Source of the DNA: Aedes albopictus | Lineage: Eukaryota; Arthropoda; Insecta; Diptera; Culicidae | NCBI RefSeq assembly: GCF_035046485.1 | Contig: NC_085137.1 | Coordinates: forward strand, 503,336,536 to 503,400,535 | Direction of reading: 5' to 3' | Length of the DNA: 64,000 nt | Part shown: piece by piece, positions 43,320-57,125 of the stretch | Layout of the letters: each line of letters opens with the position of its first letter | Position numbering within the stretch: position 1 is the stretch's first letter | Program-made: the position numbers and the translations under genes | Notes under the pieces: generated by a model | Told to the model about the DNA's origin: nothing | The model's input: the letters and a program-made list of their open reading frames with translations, nothing else | Database searches by the model: none

Positions 43320-43690
43320 TCCAGGTTTTTCTCCAGGAATAACTGCTAATTCATCAGAAATTCCTCCACGGTGTGCCCCAGAAATTTTTCCAGGGATTCC
43401 TCCAGGAATTTCTTCACAAATTCATCCAGGAATTCCTTCACCAATTCCTACAGAATTCCTTCCAGGAATTGTGAATTTCGCAAGGGATTCCTTGTGGGAT
43501 TCCTCCAGGAATTGTCCAAGGAATTTCACCGCGAATCCTTCCAGGGATGCCTCCGGAGATTCCTCCAGAATTCAACCAAGAATTCATCCATGAAATCCTG
43601 CAGGAATTTATCCCGGAATTCCGCCAGGAAAATCTACAGGGTTTCCACCAGGAATTCCTCCCAGGATTAGATATATGCTCATCTCATGGT
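43320..43690 (+). repeat. Degenerate ~12-bp repeat block (pyrimidine-rich on + strand)
   Basis: Clear units of 'ccaggaattcct' or 'tcctccaggaat' run through this block. They give open frames (43371-43670 and 43547-43846) with translations of the SRNSSRN and PPEIPPEF type. Confidence 0.75.
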
Positions 43691-44084
43691 TCATCCATCA
43701 ACCGGAGTTGTCTGGTCCAGTGTGGACCGCATGTTGCCCCCTGGTTGCGCTGTCGAAGTGTGGTACACAGCTGTGCAAACAGTACAACTTTTAAATTATC
43801 ATTACATACTGATCCGTATGGACACAAAACAACTTTGAACGAGTGAAATAGATGAAAACTACTCAAAATTATGTCTATCCAAAATTTTCTTTGATTCTTT
43901 TATTACGCTCCCAGTCTTATTTGATCTAATCTATACTTTTTATTCAGTAAAACCATGTTGGGAGCTTTTGGGTTTGATTCCCGATTGGTCCAGGTTCTTT
44001 TTGTAAGGAAGAATCCATAATTATGTTCCTGCCTCTACCCCCATAAAGTATCATCCCGGGAATCGCTTAAGTATTGTAGCGGGA
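43691..44084. other. Spacer with a weak tRNA-like B box
   Basis: Around 43968-43980, 'gggtttgattcccg' resembles a pol III B box. The following 'ggtccaggttctttttgtaa' resembles a SINE body, so a decayed SINE fragment is possible. No A box was located. Confidence 0.3.
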
Positions 44085-45480
44085 AAAACTTCAGAAAAAG
44101 AAAATCCCTGGAGGAAACCCGGGAGAATGCCGGAGGTATACCGGAGGTATACCGGGAAGATTCACGGAAAGAGTCTCTGCAGAAATCCCGGAAGAAACTT
44201 TCCCCCTTTTTCATCTCATTCTTTTTCGTATTTATCAGGGAGAATGAGTGAGAAAAAAAGAGTAAGCTGCGCCAGCTATTGGCACTATTTCAATGAATAC
44301 CGTTAGGAATACTGTAACAACCAATACATCCACGACTTTGAAACACTCTCCTTCCTTCATCCCTGGACAACGTCGCTTGCAAAATTCGCCCTCTGATTGC
44401 AATGAGATGGGATTGTTGGAGTACGATAACCGAGTGGATGAGCCGGGGTCAGCCGTTTAGTGTTTAATGATATTGATGTCGGTTAGCTGTTATCAGAAGT
44501 TTGCTATAAGTTTTCCTATTAAAACAATATAAAGTTTTTTAACGTAACTGTCGTGTTTTAATACCAGAGAAAATTCCGGAAAGAATCACGTGAGAAATCC
44601 CAGGAAAGGAAGCACGGCAGAATTTCCTGAAGGAATTCATAAAATATCTAGCAGTGCTTCCTGAAAGAATTCCAAAAGAAGTCTTTTTGAATATCCTAAA
44701 AGAATCCCTGAAAGAATCCCGAGAGAGATCTTTGAAAGAATCTTGGAAGAAGCCCTTAAGGAATCCCAGAAGAAATACCTGTGACGTTCTTCTAGCGTTG
44801 AGTGTTGGGGAGAACTAATTGAAGGAATTCCAAAAAAGCTAACAAATTTCCCAAATGAAGCTGAACGTACCTCTAGAGCCGACTGAAGGAATCCCGGAAG
44901 GAATCTTGGGAGGAATCTCAGAAGGCTACCCACCCAACATTATTGCTGAACAATAGATGAACAAACCACTCATAAGCTTAATTTTGAATATTTTGGCTGA
45001 ATGAGCTGTTATTCAGCTATCATTGTTAGTTGCGTATCCCATAAGGGATCCCGAGAGGATCCCGAGAGGATTCCTGAAAAGAGTTTCTGAAGAAAACCAT
45101 GAAAGAATCCCGGATGCAATCCGTGAAGGAATCCTTGACGGAAGCTAAGGAAATATTTCTTAAGAAATCCCTGGAGAAATCCCCAAAGGAATCATATGCC
45201 AAATCAGTGAAGAAACACCGAAAGAAATATCTGAAGAAATCCCTGAAAATATCCAGGAAGAGGGGTTGCTAAATGAATCATGGAAGGAATATCTGAAAAA
45301 TGACGGGGAATGTACCAGGAGACATCAATGAAGGAATGAAGAAAAAAAAAATTCAGAGAGAAACGTTTGAAGGATAGAATTTCTAACTGAATTTTTGGAG
45401 GGATCTTTATACACACGTAAAACAAGGTATCAACGGAGGAGTTCTAGAAGGAATTCCTAATGGATAACCGGAAGAAACTA
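44085..45480. repeat. Degenerate ~12-bp repeat block (purine-rich on + strand), interrupted
   Basis: Units such as 'gaaagaatccctgaagaaat' occur at about 44085-44200, 44560-44900 and 45040-45470. They are separated by unrelated AT-rich sequence at about 44200-44560 and 44930-45040. Confidence 0.6.
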
Positions 45481-46859
45481 GAAAACCAAGGAAACGTTCA
45501 TAAATTACGTCCAACATTTGGGGAAATAGGAATGTAGCAAAGTGTGATAGTATGTGCATTAGCATTAGGAATAGGAAAATAGCATGACATGTCTATATAG
45601 GGGTATCAGGTATCAGTAGGTCGGCTCCAGAGGCACGTTCTCCTCCATTTGGGAAATTTGTGCCATCGCCATGCGAGCCTGAGAGAGAGGGAAGGGAGGA
45701 ATAAGGGATGGTATAGGGAAAAGGAAGTTAAGGGAATAGGATCGACATAATCGCATAAGCGTATCTCAACAGGCTCAAACAGTGCCCTGAAAAGGGCACA
45801 GTAAAAATGCATAACGCCTATAGCTACTTACCACAGTGGGTTCAGAATAGGGGGAGGAGGCGTCTAGAAATCCCTGAAAAATCCGGGACAAATCTGTAAA
45901 TAAATCTATGAAGGAAACCATCAGGAATCAATTAAATTACAAGGCGACACTCACAAGTAACTGTAGACGAATACAGGCCAAACATTTCAACAGGTACTAT
46001 CTGCATTTGAGAGGCTCTCTTTGTTGACTTTCTCTTTCAATTATTGCAATATTATGGTACACTTTTCAACTATTTTTGCAGTACAAATCAAAAGACGATT
46101 GTTTTGACCATCGTTTAATGCAATGAGACAATCATAATACAAATAAACAGCTGAGATATTAACGAAAGAGAGGGAAACCAAAGAGAGCCTCTCTTCTGCA
46201 GATAGGACCTTTAGACATGTTTGGCCTGAATACAGTGATGCATTCTATTTTTAATAATGTGTATTTTAACTTAATTTTAACTTCTACACTATTACTTAGT
46301 ACTATAGTAGGGACAGCGGCGTCATGGTCGCGATTTTTCCACAGTCAAGTTCGCAGAGTGTAAACAATCCTCGGTACCCAATGACGTAATTTATGTTTAG
46401 TCCTCTACTGTCAGATCGGTGTAACACGATAAATATAATTTACACAAAAGGCCATTTACCGGACTGGACAAACAAAATTTAATGGTTTTCTTTGGTACAT
46501 CGAGGTCTTGAAATTAGTCTATGTTTGGGAGTTCTTATAGTTTACTTCATGTGCCGGTGAATTAACTGGTTTTACCTTCACCTGCCGTGTGATTAATCGA
46601 CGAAATCCGCAAACACAGAAGCCATCTAAATCCAAACAACAACCATTTCTAATCCGAGCTTGGTATCCGCCGCAGGAAGTCCACCGTTTGTTCGGAAGCC
46701 GGTTCGAATCCAAGTTTAGAAAGCTAAACAAACTACTCTCACTCTCAATGCCAATGTCGTCATAAAAGGGGGCAGAGCACCTTGTCATCACATCATTCGT
46801 ATCATCGCCGTGCCAAATCCATCCAAACAGGCGGCGACGCACACTGGAGTAACAGGGTC
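45481..46859. other. Unassigned; no gene supported
   Basis: The segment at about 45600-45850 has a composition and structure ('gtgccctgaaaagggcac' is an imperfect palindrome) that suggest a dispersed repeat, but only one copy is in the window. The frame at 46519-46842 (minus) is 107 codons and has no domain. Confidence 0.3.
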
Positions 46860-48479
46860 CATTTCATGGCCAAAAAGTTTTAACACGTTTTTATGGTATA
46901 TTATGTATGTACTAGCGATAAAATTGTGAATTTAGATATTGAGGAAGCATTTTGGATTATGAATAGCCATATTAATCCACTTAAAGGCTAGAAATGATTT
47001 CTTATAACCTCTCTAGGGACAACGTTTATTTTCACCCCCAAAAATTGCTTGAAGCGTCGAACATTTTTATTTGACAGCAGGGAACTGAAAAATAATAATA
47101 TTTTCATGAAAAATATTGTTTGGAAACAAGGGCCACCTCGTTTCATAGAAATTCTCCTAGAAGTGTGAGAGAAATTCTTTTGTAAGTGTAGATAACGTGT
47201 TTATGTCTTCAGCAAAGTTGTAAGGAGTATCATGATTGGGAAACTTGTTGAACAATTGTTCTATCTTCACAATTTTTGGGAATATGGGCCGTTATTTTTG
47301 AACGGCCCCTTAAACTCTGTTTAAATGTTGTACCTTTTTCTAGATATTTTGGGAATCACATTTTCATTTTAGGGTAACTTTTATAGTGCCCTGGAAAACA
47401 CATCAAAACTCAAAAATTAATCATGGATTGAAATTTTAGGAGCTTGAACATGATGACAGAAGCCGTGCGGAATATCAGTTTGAATTTTTCTATTAAAACA
47501 TGGCATTTTAGCACAACTTTATACATAAAAGTAAGTTCGTGGAGTACTGAGTGAAAAACTCAATGAGTTTAGGTATAAAAAACAATATTTATCTGAAAAT
47601 ATTTTCTGAACGGTGCATCAACATATGATTACATGCTACAAATAGTGAGCTCTTTATTTGAGTTGTTTTTGATTTTTTTATAACAAATTTTGAACACAAC
47701 TGTTCTAACTACATTAGATTACTACTGCATTGCATACATTTAGGCGTTTACCGGTGTATGGAGATTTCTGCCCAATTTTACTAAATTAATTCCATTTGAC
47801 ACATTTTTTTAAGAGATAGAAGACCAGATTTGTATTCTGGTATGATCTATCTACCGAGAGTAAGTGGCCGTTCATTGAAAAAGTAGTCGAAACGAAGTTG
47901 CTTTTTCAAAATTAAACCTAAATTGTAACTAAAAACTAGTCAAAAAGTTGTAAATTTCAAAATGATTTATTTTTTCGTCTGGTACTTTCTGGTACCCGTT
48001 CTCTTGCGATTCACAAAGGATTTGCCTTATATTTTATTGTAATTTTATCGAGGTCGCGGAATGCTGCAGAATCTGAAAACTTTTTGAATGCTGAAAATGG
48101 TTAAAAATTGACAAAATACATGATTTTGAAAACAAAAAAAAAATAAAAATAAAATAAATGAAACCAGGTGAAGTTTTTTGTTTAAATGATACCCCCTTAT
48201 CAGGAGAACTGTGTTACATACTCAGTTATTTTTTTCAAACTGTCAATATTTCGATAATTGAAGTTCTTCCGATGAGTTATGATGCAAATGAAGAAAACAG
48301 TAGAGAAAATCGTCAAATTTCGGCATTTATTCTTAAAAAAATATGCATCCCAAAGTATTTTATTGATTGGCACATGATGAAGCATTACTTCATTTATCTT
48401 TAAAAAATATTAGACTCTGGAAAACTCTGAAAATAAATTTTCGACTTATGGCCAGGAATTTGGCCCATTTACGCCTGTG
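46860..48479. other. Unassigned AT-rich DNA
   Basis: Long T- and A-rich stretches hold only short frames (for example 48158-48403). I see no TIR, TSD or tandem structure that I trust. Confidence 0.3.
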
Positions 48480-50699
48480 TGCGACGATAACAAAACTCAA
48501 ACATTGCAACTTTGGCATTGCTAGCTAGCTGCTAGTGTCCACAAGACACCATCAGATCCATCGAGTGACCACCTACCGGACAAACAACGCCATGGATTCA
48601 AACGGTATTTACACGGACCAGTGGTTAACGTCTTCTTACTTTGCTTGTGGGGGACCCGCCAACGGGTCGTAAAAGATACCAACAGATGGATTAGGTATCA
48701 TCATCGTATCGTAGTAGGCATGGCACATGCACGCACCCTAGCGCAAGCGGCCGGCGACGGTAGGTCTCCTTCCTTTCGTGCGAAACCAGACCCTCTGGTG
48801 ATTTTGTGTGTAGGTATGGAATTCCGCTTCTCGTTTCTCGTCATTTTGCATAATTGATGTGAAGAAACGTTTTGGAGGTATCTTTTTCTTTTTTCCTGTT
48901 CGCAAAGAAGGTTCGTAACAATACGCTGCTGATTGGCGACGGATGTTAATAGAATGACGTTTAGGTTTGCGAACAGTCGATGAAGTGAGATGGAATAATT
49001 TCTTCAATTGGATGCTTGGTGGGAGGCCCCTCGGACACCAATTGAAAACAATCAGCAAAGTGAGAGCGCGTAAGACCTTTCACCCCTTGTGGCAAATAAA
49101 AATTTATTGCATTTTGCAATTACAAGAAGATCATAGAAGGCATGTTTTATCAGAGCTGCCATGGAAACAGTGGATAATATTAGCACCACTCAGGCACATT
49201 AATCCAGATAAAAGCTGTGGCCATTTGGCCACAGGTCAACCGTCAACCGAAATGACCCAGTTTCACAGCGTTACAGATAGAAACAATGGCAAATTCTCAT
49301 GGTCATTAGGTCTCATTTAACCAAAGTATGCCTCGTTGAAAGAGTCAACAGGAACAGCTATAGCAGGTTCCCAAAATCAGATCTAACCCTAGTTGGTGGT
49401 AGTGAATCATTATTTAGGTATTTGGACTCAACACTACTGGCAGTAGTAATCGCATCGGGAAGTGTCAAATTACCGATCGTACAGATCTCTACAAGTTACT
49501 AAAATAAGACATAAGCACGTCGGACACTCTGTGGTAATTTTGAGAAGTTGTTTCCTTTATTTTTGCAGCTTACTTTTGTGACTTGTCTTTGCGCGGAGTG
49601 GGTGGAACGGTGAGTTCAGCTCAGCAAGCGTACTTTTCTCTATAATGGGAGGTTTCCGTTTTGGTCAGGTCTTCTTTGCGCGTGAGATCTAATGCGTTCA
49701 GGTGGGGCAAATGTCGTGGTTTGCTTTGTTGACCGGTAAGAAAAGAAAAATGTTAGTGGGATGTCCGGAATGCTGACCAATTTGCATCAGTTTTTTCTGA
49801 AATAGTATTTTTCATTTTTGAATACAAGACACTTTCTAATAAAGTTTGGAGGATTTGAAATCTCAACTACTACACCCAACGAGTTTGAGTTTGAGTTCGG
49901 TGTAACTTGGATTCTGAGCACGATTTATTGCAAATAAATATGACTGCAATTAATCACAGGAAGGAGTCCCGTAAAGATCGTAAAGGAACCGAACGGAGTG
50001 CTATTGTTATGCAAATTGTCTTTCCAGAACCTGGCTTAATGTCCGTATTAAATCACCGACGACTTGCACATCAAGGTGTCCGACGAAATCACACTGAATA
50101 GATTTGCTTCACCTCTAACTATAGTACCAGAACGACCAGAACCATAAAGAACCCAAACGGACGGTCACGTTTGAATCGCGCGCCAGTCACGTTCCGGTGC
50201 CGATCGATGGATAATTGGGAATGTTGTAATTACTGTGGTCCCTTCACAACAACACAGCAGTCAGTGTTCTGCCTGATGACTCGTTTGCTGTCAGGCGGTG
50301 CACCATCAATCAGCGGAAGCATCCATTTCGGTGCTTGGAGCGAGCGTGCAGAATGAAATTAGAATCGAACAGTACTTGTTCATTTCGAATAAAAAAGAAT
50401 CACAGATTGGTGACTTTTAAACTGGAATGGGAAAAGTTCAGAGCATTGCCAAACGGTAGAGCGAATTAATTAAAACTGAAAACGAGTGGATTTCTACAAG
50501 GGTTTAGGTGGCGCGTTCCCTTAACGCTTTTTCATGAAAATCCTAAACTTTTTTGTATGGGCCGTAGTCTTAAGACATGCTTTCCCCTTCCTCTAGAGTG
50601 TTACGTAATTTGTAAATGACGCCTTACTGAACCTAGATCACGTTACAGTATATGTAGATTTAAAATTTTAGAAAACTAGTACTCGTTTAAAAAAACAAG
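48480..50699. other. Unassigned, relatively non-repetitive DNA
   Basis: The stretch from about 48480 to 50350 is somewhat less AT-rich and shows no obvious repeats. An ATG in good context at 48591 opens only about 26 codons. The frames at 48967-49320 and 49907-50101 lack domains. An unrecognised short exon cannot be excluded. Confidence 0.3.
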
Positions 50700-51697
50700 G
50701 TCAACGCAGAGGTGCATTTGAACGTGTTCTGTTCATGTTCTGTTCATGTTCTGTTCAAAAGCCTTGCTCACGTGAGCCGTGTTCAAGTTCAAACACTGGT
50801 GGGCGATTGAACACAGTGAACTGTGCAGCTAATAGCAACAGCGAACTTTGTTGTCACTCGTTCATCATCGGTGAGCAGCGCCTGTCGGTTGAGATTCCCG
50901 CAAGGTATTCACGACACCCGAAAAAAAAATACAGTAGAAAAACCGAACGTTGTATTGTAACAGTACTATTTAGAACCATATTTTTACAATAGACACTACT
51001 GTAAAAATAAAAATACAAAAACAATAAGATGTAATGTAGACACCCATACCGTGAATTGTAAATAAGATTTTTACAATATATTATACAGGTTGTTAAGTGT
51101 CGTAACAATATAAAAAAATATTTTTCCCCATATATATTTTTTTGCAAAACCATACATTTTATTGTTAATGAATTGTTCAAAATACTGATACATGGGTTTA
51201 AATATACCATACATTGTGTGGTACATGAATGGTTTCAAACAATAAAATGTACCGTAAATAAATTGTTTTTAATTGTAATTTCACTACTGATTATACATTT
51301 AATCAAATGGTTTTGGAATGGTTCTCTTTTGTTATGTTGTATTGTTTTACATTACATAAGCCATATATAATTATATTATCTTGTCATTTTCCTTCTCTTA
51401 ATGGCATCTTAGGCTTACTAGATTTATTAGAATGCGCTTTGGTAATTCTCCAGAGTGTTTTGGATAACCCTTCATATATAGGATCGCCCACGTCTAAGTC
51501 TGAGTAGTCTCTGATTGCATTAACAGTTGAAGCTTAGGCTTCCTTTGGCCCACCAGCCAGATAACCGGGTTTTGCAAACTAAGCATTATTTGTGGCAACA
51601 CTTTGAGCGGCATGATGGAACTATGCCGAGCGCGCTAAGTGTTATTAGACCACTAATGTAGTTGCATGAAGTGGGTGACGAGGTACATAAGTATCAT
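50700..51697. other. AT-rich DNA with a short tandem repeat
   Basis: At about 50726-50758 the 11-bp unit 'tgttctgttca' is repeated three times in tandem. The rest (from 50930 on) is AT-rich with many 'acaatatattgta'-like motifs, echoed at about 53105-53200. I see no gene. Confidence 0.4.
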
Positions 51698-51699
51698 TA

Positions 51700-52603
51700 A
51701 GGAGTGTATCGGAAAGTAGTTGAAAATGTTCAGAATGCTCTATCTCGAAGCTGGGTTGGTCTTTTCATTTCGGTTCTTTTATGAAATCTTCACAATATAG
51801 TTAAGTTTAGAATACCTTGGAAACATTTGGAAAATGTTTTGTGTTATTGAAAATATGATTAAATGAATACACCTCACAAAATAAAAATCTGCACAAAATG
51901 CAATTTTGTTAAGCTTTTTCAACATTTCAAAAATCTGTAGCGAGTAAAATTTGTACGATAAAAAATCTGAAAAATATTGGAGTTTGTTAACAGTTGTGTA
52001 CACATAACATATCATTCAACAACGACTTTCAAAATTCATATTTTCGATAGAAAAATCTTAAAGTTCTGCTTTAAATATCTTAAAAAGTTATAAAATTCTA
52101 TTTTTTGCTCTAACGTACTCGTCCATAAATTAAAAAACATACCCTATTTAAAAAAATGCGAATTTTTCATTTTATGTATTTTTTATTTGCGTAAACATGA
52201 TTTGAAGGAGCATTGAAAAAAGGGTTTCCTCAAAAATGGCCTTTTTTCATTTTTAAGAATTGCGCTTAAATGCAGTGGAGATTTTTCTTGGAAAAAAAAA
52301 TTTGCCTATATCATGAGGATTCTGGAGCTTATTCTATTTGCACAAAAAAGTTAACAATTTTCGAACATTATCGAACTTTTTTCGCAATTTCAATTTTTTA
52401 GAAGGTGTGCAAAAATTTAAAAACATGCGTTCAGTAATCTAGGTTAAAAACCCAGTTAAAGGAACATTTTTAAAAAATCATAAAAGCCATTTCTTTTTTC
52501 TAGGATTTATACAGTATCTCCAAAAATAAAATTACTCAAAAGTTGTATTAAACTATTTTTGAGGCTAGTTTAAACATTTTCAACTACTTTACGATACACT
52601 CCT
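51700..52603. mobile_element. TA-flanked MITE, family copy 1 (AGGAGTGTATCGGAAAG)
   Basis: The left 'aggagtgtatcggaaagtag' is inverted at the right ('ctactttacgatacactcct'), about 30 bp in all. TA flanks it (51698-51699 and 52604-52605). It shares its interior with 54435-55392 in the same orientation. It is 904 bp with no transposase. Confidence 0.85.
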
Positions 52604-52605
52604 TA

Positions 52606-54432
52606 CAGCGTGCTTAACCGTTATTGCAATATTGAGGCACCAGTTTGACTAAAGTTTGAAATACATAACAACTCATGAGAAAACTGTCAAGTTCGATTCA
52701 AAGATAAGTTAGGTTAAAAAGCGAACCCGCAGACGAACCTATATCAGAAGTCATTTCAGTGTTCAGTCCAGTCCATATGTTAAAGATGGCTTTACGTCAA
52801 AGATAAAGTTTGTCCGTATTTCTCTCATCGCACTCTACACACCTAGCCCGCCATATCTCTTGGACCCCTACTTGGACCTGCAGTTCTTAGGACATCTGGT
52901 TTACCACTGATTTAAACATGTTATTGACTTTAAATTGATGTTTATACTTATTTACTTTTTTCTCTTTCCTTTCCTTTGCATCAAAAAAGTCATGAACATC
53001 AACAAAACAAAGCACGGAAAAAATCTTAAACTGAATAAATAATTAAAAATTCACGGAAAAATAATGTTTCGGAAAAGTGAATGGCTCAAACGTAAGAAAA
53101 ACAGTATAATATATTGTTACATAAAAATCCAATGTAAATGTATAGTGTAGCGAACCATTTCATTACAATACACTTTATTGTAGCTGGTACACTGTATGGT
53201 GCAGGAATGGTTTTCACCAAACACCCTATGGTTAGTTTTTATCCGGGCATCTTTCGATACAACGTATTTATTTGCAAAGCTTACAAAATTATCTGCTAAT
53301 GTTGGATGCAGTCAGATTTTGTCTTTTATTTATTAGCGGTTTCCACCAAGGTCCCAACTCACTTTCCATACATTATTGAACTAATAGGGCTCTTTATACT
53401 GGGAAGAATCCCAACTAGTTCCCGTGCCGGAAATGCTTCTTGCTAGTCCGGTCGATGTCCATCTGAACCACGACATCGTTGGAAAGAAATCCATGTCCAG
53501 GGCTTGGCCCGTTCTTGACTTGGTGTAATGGGGATATTCCTTTGTCGGCCATCCATTGTACACCAAATATCCAACATCCAGCTCAAAGACATTTACCTCC
53601 ATCGCAAAATTCGCTGAACTGGTTGGAGAATACAGTGGGTAATAAAACAAATTTATGCATTTAAGTAAATATTTACTGTACTCAGTAAGTGTAGCACGAA
53701 CATGGTGGTTCAATTAGGCTCTCATCGACCCAGAAGACACGCTAGCGCAGACGGCAGATGCATTCTTGGCCCTTAGTCTGAACTGTCAAGTTTGAACACC
53801 CATTCGTGAGCAATCTAGTTACCTAGGTTTTGATCAAATGTGTGAACATGCTCTTAAGAGCAATAGGGCACTGCATTGTTATGATTTTGTATGGGATTTT
53901 GAAGTTTCTTGGCCTTGATGTTTACAAAATTTCTGTAAGAGTGAAAGAGAAGGAGAGAATTTCATGCAGTGCCCTATAGGGCAAGCACCCTTGGCAAATT
54001 TGTACCTACTAGCTTTTATAACTAAACGCAACACAATGAAATTTAATACAACAACAGTATATTCTGAAAACATTATTTAACTCTCCAGCAGTTACGCTGT
54101 TGTATTTTGTACAATACCTTAAGAAATAGCTCACCTGTTCTACACAAATCAACGTGGTGCTAGTAGCGGTGGCCAATTTCTGGAAGATTGGGATTTTTTT
54201 TTACTTGTGCATCATTTCTTCTGGATCTTAGATTTTGTTTTTGTTTAGGGGGATTAAGGGCATAATGGATACCCTAAGCAATTGCGTACGTTAGGCCTAT
54301 AAAACAGAGAAAAACTTAACATATTATCAACTGGATTACAACTTCAAGTTGTTTCCAACGTATTTCAATCATTTACAGCAGGTAGAATGTCTTTCTGGTG
54401 AAGAAATAATAAATTATAAATCGTGTGTCAAT
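52606..54432. other. Unassigned DNA between two copies of one MITE
   Basis: This includes AT-rich sequence and a 110-codon minus-strand frame (53381-53713) lying in a locally GC-richer patch. That patch (about 53390-53640) might be a gene or transposon fragment, but I do not recognise the peptide. Confidence 0.3.
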
Positions 54433-54434
54433 TA

Positions 54435-55392
54435 AGGACTGTATCGGAAATTAACTATAAACATTCAAAATGCTCTATCTTGAAGCATTGTTGGTCTTTT
54501 TATTCCTGTTCTTCTATGAAATCTTCAGAATATAGTTAAGTTTAGAACAGCTTGAAGAAATTTGGAAAATGTTTATTATTATTGAAAATATGGTTCTATG
54601 AGTATACCACACAAAATAACAATCTGTACAAACTGCATTTTTTTTGAAATTTTTTTAACGTTTCAATCATTTGTAGCGAAAAAAATTGTACGAGGAAAAA
54701 TCTGAAAAATAATGATTATTACTAGCTGTTATGTACACATAACATATCACTTAAAACCGACTTTTAAAACTCTTATTTTAGATAGAAAAACCTCCAGCAT
54801 TAAGAATACGGTATTTCCCAAAAAACACCTACTTTTCGGTTGAACTTTGACGCTCTGTTTTAAATATCTTCAGAGGTTATAAAATTCCGTTCTCTGGTAA
54901 AACTACCTCTTCAATAGATTTAAATATATACCCAATCGAAAAAAATGCAAATTTTCAACTTTACGTATTTTTTTATTTGCGTAATCGTTCTTTGAAGACG
55001 TTTAAAAAAAGAGTTCCTCGAAAAATGGCCTTTTTTCATTTTTAAGAATTGCCCTAAACTGTGGAGGGATTTTTTTCTTGATAAAAATAATTTTCCTATA
55101 TCATGGGCATTCTGGAAAAGAATATATTTGCGTAAAAATGAGAGAAAAAATTGAATATTTTCCCACAGTTTTCGCAATTTTAAATTTTTAGGAGGTGTCC
55201 AAAATTTTAAAAACATATGTGCAATCTTTGAGGTAAAAGTCCAAGTTAAATGATTATTTTTTGAAAATCAGAACTGTTATTCTTTATTTAAGAGATTTAT
55301 ATAGTATCTCCAAAAATAAAGTTATGTTTATTTCGAACAGATTATTTTTCAGGCAATTTTGAACGTTTATAGTTAATTTCCGATACAGTCCT
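54435..55392. mobile_element. TA-flanked MITE, family copy 2 (AGGACTGTATCGGAAAT)
   Basis: Terminal 'aggactgtatcggaaattaa' is inverted at the right end, with TA on both sides (54433-54434 and 55393-55394). The interior aligns along its length with 51700-52603, for example 'aaatggccttttttcatttt' and 'atatagttaag'. It is 958 bp with no reading frame. Confidence 0.85.
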
Positions 55393-55413
55393 TAGTGCTG
55401 ACAGGAAAGGTAC

Positions 55414-55664
55414 GGGGCGAAATGGACACCCCTGCATATTTTATGCAAACTCTTCGATTACATAGACCAGTTAAGTAATTTGCCTACGGAGATCAATACC
55501 ACAGATATTATACTCCATCGAAGACATATTTTCGTAACATCAAAGTTAATTAAATAAACTTTAGGCTAAAATAACCGAATTGATTTTTTCCAAACTTTGT
55601 GAAACGCCTAACAATATGCAATGCGCGTACATCCTTTCGTAATTGCCAGTGTCCATTTCGCCCC
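55414..55664. mobile_element. Candidate MITE with 16-bp perfect TIRs (GGGGCGAAATGGACAC)
   Basis: The perfect inverted pair lies at 55414-55429 and 55649-55664. The exact outer ends and any target duplication are unclear. Confidence 0.6.
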
Positions 55665-56399
55665 GAATCGACTACAACAATAAAATTACTATTTTGAGTA
55701 AATTCTGATCAAAAATGACATAATTCATCCGATACTAAATCTGCGTAAATATGTAGATAAGGTAACAATTCACTTGTTTTTATGGGGTGGACACACTCAA
55801 ACACTCGTAATACCTTATTTGCTGCTGCTTCGAAATTATAAGAATTTCACCATATGAAAAACATATTTCAATTTCAATGAAGCTTTGGTTATTTTGGAGG
55901 AATAAAAATGGTAATTTTGAAAAATAGTACAATGACTTTTTTCTTTACACTTGTGCATTAAAAGATTTACATAAAAGTCAACGGTTTCGGCAAAAACAGA
56001 GGTGTAAATTATGTCCCCAATCCCCCTGTATCTGTAAAACATTCGTAAGAGATTATAGCTGAACTCTTTTAGGAAATTACGAACCTTTTTTGAGGACTAA
56101 CCCAGAATTCTTCGTAATATTCTTCAACATTTTTTATCCAGTAGAGCATAATGGAAACCCACCCAAGGATTTTTTTTTTAATTGTCTACATAATGTCTTC
56201 CCTGACTACCTGGAGTTCTTCCAGTAATTATTCATCCAGTTTGTCTATGCTTATTAGCAATCTTGGAATGTCCTAGATCTCTATTCTATTCGTCTGAGAA
56301 TAAACCTTCAGTTTAACTGTTCCGAAAACATTCTTGCCGGAATTTCCCTAAAAACAGTTTTATATACTCCGATACTGCATATACTCATCTCAGAGCATA
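55665..56399. other. Unassigned AT-rich DNA
   Basis: No gene, inverted repeat or tandem array can be supported here. Confidence 0.3.
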
Positions 56400-57125
56400 A
56401 TCCTATAGAAATGTCAATTTACGTATTCCCAGAAAGATCCTTGGAAGAATTTTTGGAGGTATTCTCGTGAAAGTCTTGAAACTATTACTGGAGGAAACCC
56501 CTCGAATTGTTCCTGTGAAAATTCTTGAAGGGAATTCTTGGAGAAATATTGGAAGAATTTCCTGTAGGTATTCCAGAGAGTGTCCGGTTATTTGGCCGAA
56601 TGCCGTTTGGGTCTGGATAACATCCTAGCTGCCAATATGATCATCAGAAATATTTTCTTCTTTTGTGAATATTTTTAGCAGATTTTTCCTTCTTTGCATC
56701 GTAGGCTTTTCTTTCGACTTACACTGATATAGAAAACAGTGGCATGATCACTTAAGTTCATCATTCCTTATTCGGCCAAACGGCATTCGGCCAAATGACC
56801 CTTTCGGCCAAATGGCGTTCGGCCAAATGACCCGGAACCATTCCGGAGAACCTTCAATTTCTTGAGCTTTGTGCTAACATAAGAACCTCGATACTACACA
56901 CAAATCGCGACGCGAGACAGTACACAACACTTATAGTTCTTACAAAAAAAATCTTAAGAACTCTCAAATAAAGGATTTTTTTTAAAGATCCTGGAATTTA
57001 TTCAAAATAAATGTTTGGGGAATTTAAGAAGGAATTCCCAGAAGAACTCCTGGTGCATTTCCTAGAGAAATTCCGAGAGGAATCCCTGAGTGAATTCCTG
57101 AAGGATTCCCTGGAGAAATGTTTGA
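56400..57125. repeat. Sparse ~12-bp-type repeats interrupted by a MITE
   Basis: Units like 'ggaagaattcctg' occur at about 56420-56580 and 57000-57125, with the inverted-repeat element 56584-56835 between. Confidence 0.5.
56584..56835. mobile_element. MITE with TTTGGCCGAA-type inverted ends
   Basis: The left 'ccggttatttggccgaatgc' pairs with the right 'gcgttcggccaaatgacccgg'. The right end also repeats 'ttcggccaaaygg' several times. It is about 252 bp. Confidence 0.7.

Noticed and set aside
48591..48671. ATG in good context reading MDSNGIYTD
   Set aside because: It stops after about 26 codons and no convincing splice structure or domain supports it.
53381..53713. 110-codon minus-strand frame in a GC-richer patch
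   Set aside because: The peptide matches no family I recognise and a second frame looks equally plausible. It is left as unassigned.
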